Of a DNA stretch of 7,047 nucleotides, positions 6,062 to 7,047 are shown piece after piece. The notes beneath the pieces are model-generated. The model was not told the DNA's origin. It ran no database searches and saw only the letters and a list, made by a program, of their open reading frames with translations. Numbering within the stretch: the stretch's first letter is position 1; every line of letters begins with the position of its first letter. Source of the stretch: an uncultured Pirellulales bacterium (GTDB taxonomy: Bacteria; Planctomycetota; Planctomycetia; Pirellulales; Lacipirellulaceae); contig CAMYJY010000106.1 of NCBI GenBank assembly GCA_947258835.1, forward strand, positions 1 through 7,047, in the 5' to 3' direction. Made by a program: the position numbers and the translations under genes.

Positions 6062-6670
6062 ATGCGTTTTATAGCAAATCTTAAAAATGCGTTGTGCTGC
6101 CAGCGGGTCGCACTGCGTGGCTCCTCTTGGTTTTCACGGGGATCACAACCACGTATTTTCATAAGCTGCTCTCGTACTCTCGTTTGGTTGCTGGCTGGGC
6201 TGTCTTTGCCGGTGCTTCCTACCAACGCCCAAGCCCCCACCCTCCCGGCGGGACATGAGCAGTCTTTGTTTGCCGAGACGGATTTAAAACAGGCCTGGCA
6301 AGCGGCCACCCAAGCCGGTCAGCCGCTGCTGGTGATGTTCACCTCCCACCGCTGCCGTTACTGCCAAAAGATGCTCTCGGAAACCTACGGGCACCCGAGC
6401 ATCCAGCAACTGCTAGCCGGCCGCGCGATCACCGTCCTGGCCCACTCCCAAGACTATCGCGACTTGACGCGAAAACTGGGGGTGCGTGGTTACCCGACCT
6501 CCCTGCTGATTTCACCGCAGGGAGAGGTATTGGAATTGATGCCAGGTTATATCGAACCCCACGCCTTTGCCCAACGGATTGGTCCGTTGTTGGCTGATCC
6601 AGAGCACCGCCACGTGGCGGCAGCACCCAGGCGTGAAGAACCCACCGCAGAACGCGAATTATGTAAATAA
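6062..6670 (+). CDS. Second secreted thioredoxin-fold protein, CRYC active site, with repeat-encoded N-terminus
   Basis: 202 residues from ATG 6062. The thioredoxin-like domain (69-175) has LLVMFTSHRCRYCQKML with Cys98/Cys101, the cis-Pro loop GYPTSLLISP (Pro145) and GEVLELMPGYIEPHAF. It aligns without gaps to the preceding protein, with about 35 identities over residues 69-172 by my hand count, so the two are tandem duplicates. A signal-peptide core TLVWLLAGLSLPVLPTNAQA ends near residue 58, but it is preceded by an unusually long N-region of about 38 residues. Residues 22-37 of that region (SWFSRGSQPRIFISCS) are encoded by copy B of the 46-nt repeat. ATG 6062 is kept because no in-frame ATG occurs between it and the domain; the later TTG (6188) would leave a 16-residue core without basic residues. 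The C-terminus carries an extra cysteine (Cys201). Role as for its neighbour; the start is the uncertain part. Confidence 0.8.
   Translation: MRFIANLKNALCCQRVALRGSSWFSRGSQPRIFISCSRTLVWLLAGLSLPVLPTNAQAPTLPAGHEQSLFAETDLKQAWQAATQAGQPLLVMFTSHRCRYCQKMLSETYGHPSIQQLLAGRAITVLAHSQDYRDLTRKLGVRGYPTSLLISPQGEVLELMPGYIEPHAFAQRIGPLLADPEHRHVAAAPRREEPTAERELCK
6126..6171 (+). repeat. Dispersed 46-nt repeat, copy B
   Basis: It is identical to 2747-2792 at 43 of 46 positions, in the same orientation. Unlike copy A it lies inside an open reading frame, that of the second thioredoxin-like protein, where it is read as SWFSRGSQPRIFISCS. It ends just before the segment encoding the hydrophobic signal core. Confidence 0.85.
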
Positions 6671-6699
6671 CCTAAACTGAAAACGAGGCCTCCATGAAG

Positions 6700-6791
6700 C
6701 CGGTAAAGCCCGGGAAAACAGCCTCCGTTTCCGCACCGCGGCGGCTCACCACGAAACCTGGTTGAGAGGCGGATGGAGTGGGCTTTTCCGG
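6700..6791. other. Structured convergent intergenic region (long-range inverted repeat)
   Basis: CCGGTAAAGCCC (6700-6711) is complementary to GGGCTTTTCCGG (6780-6791) at 11 of 12 positions, with 68 nt between. Inside, GCCTC (6721-6725) can pair with GAGGC (6766-6770) and GTTTC (6727-6731) with GAAAC (6753-6757). This gives a large branched or interrupted hairpin between the converging thioredoxin-like and aldo/keto reductase genes. It could be a shared 3'-end signal or a small structured RNA; no promoter or U-tract was identified. Confidence 0.35.
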
Positions 6792-6828
6792 CCCAAACCG
6801 GCCAGCACTCGGCGTACCTGTTTTCACT

Positions 6829-7047
6829 TTAAGTAAATAAACGTCTGGTGGCGGCGGGACCGCGGGCCTGAATGGCCTGATCGATGGTTTCTCGCTGTGC
6901 TGGCGTCAGCTGCCAGCCCCTGGCGGCGGCCGTTTCCTGAATCTGCCAGGGCCGCTTGGCACCGCATAAGACGGCCGTGATCCCCGGCTGATGGATGGTC
7001 CAGTTCACCACCAGCGCGGCAATTGAGCGGTTGCTGGCCGCGGCCAC
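6829..7047 (-). CDS. Aldo/keto reductase, C-terminal fragment cut by the window edge
   Basis: The frame enters from the right edge and stops with TAA at 6831-6829; 72 of roughly 310-340 residues are visible. They form the end of an aldo/keto reductase barrel: SIAALVVNWTIHQPGITAVL is the last strand-helix region, and CGAKRPWQIQETAAARGWQL matches the NADPH-binding G-A-x-x-P-x-Q-x-x-E-x-A segment, in which the basic residue after GA contacts the cofactor phosphate. LTPAQRETIDQAI is the usual final helix. These enzymes are cytoplasmic NADPH-dependent carbonyl reductases or sugar dehydrogenase-like proteins. The catalytic Asp-Tyr-Lys-His tetrad lies outside, so substrate and activity cannot be judged. 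The GTG at the edge is an ordinary internal codon, not a start. Confidence 0.85.
   Translation of the reverse strand: MAAASNRSIAALVVNWTIHQPGITAVLCGAKRPWQIQETAAARGWQLTPAQRETIDQAIQARGPAATRRLFT

Noticed and set aside
6694..6765. A 23-codon open frame starting MKPVKPGKTASVSAPRR in the convergent gap
   Set aside because: It is short, without a convincing ribosome binding site, and lies in a region better explained by RNA secondary structure; nothing supports translation.

Overview
The window looks like an ordinary chromosomal stretch of a GC-rich free-living bacterium. A member of the Planctomycetota (Pirellulales-like) is my best guess, an inference from the gene mix, the scarcity of clear Shine-Dalgarno sites and the overall sequence style; no marker gene proves it. 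I count eight protein genes, two of them cut by the window edges. I see no tRNA, rRNA, CRISPR array, transposase or phage gene.

Left part (1-2634): the 3' two-thirds of a nitrilase-superfamily amidohydrolase (beta-ureidopropionase-like, +) converges on a VLCAD-like acyl-CoA dehydrogenase (-). Between them lies a perfect 21-bp inverted repeat with a 3-nt loop, which takes in the last codons and stop of the dehydrogenase. A 257-bp divergent gap then leads to an M29-family metallo-aminopeptidase (2892-4007, +); this gap carries one copy of a 46-nt dispersed repeat.

Middle part (4008-5365): a 259-bp leader holds two CRP/FNR-type palindromes 27 bp apart, upstream of a stand-alone two-CBS-domain protein (4267-4755). 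This is followed by a small membrane-anchored protein with a bacterial PH-like domain (4841-5365), whose end is enclosed by hairpins.

Right part (5487-7047): two tandem secreted thioredoxin-fold proteins (CPHC and CRYC active sites) are ungapped paralogs, about one third identical over their domains, and probably form an operon. The second copy of the 46-nt repeat lies inside the reading frame of the second protein, just before its signal-peptide hydrophobic core. A structured convergent gap separates them from the C-terminal end of an aldo/keto reductase on the minus strand.

Functionally this is a mix of catabolic enzymes (amide hydrolysis, fatty acyl-CoA oxidation, peptide trimming), one nucleotide-sensor-like protein and extracytoplasmic redox proteins. 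I do not see a coherent multi-gene novel system. The most interesting signals are non-coding: the dispersed repeat and its in-frame copy, the paired CRP-like sites, and the long perfect terminator-like hairpin.
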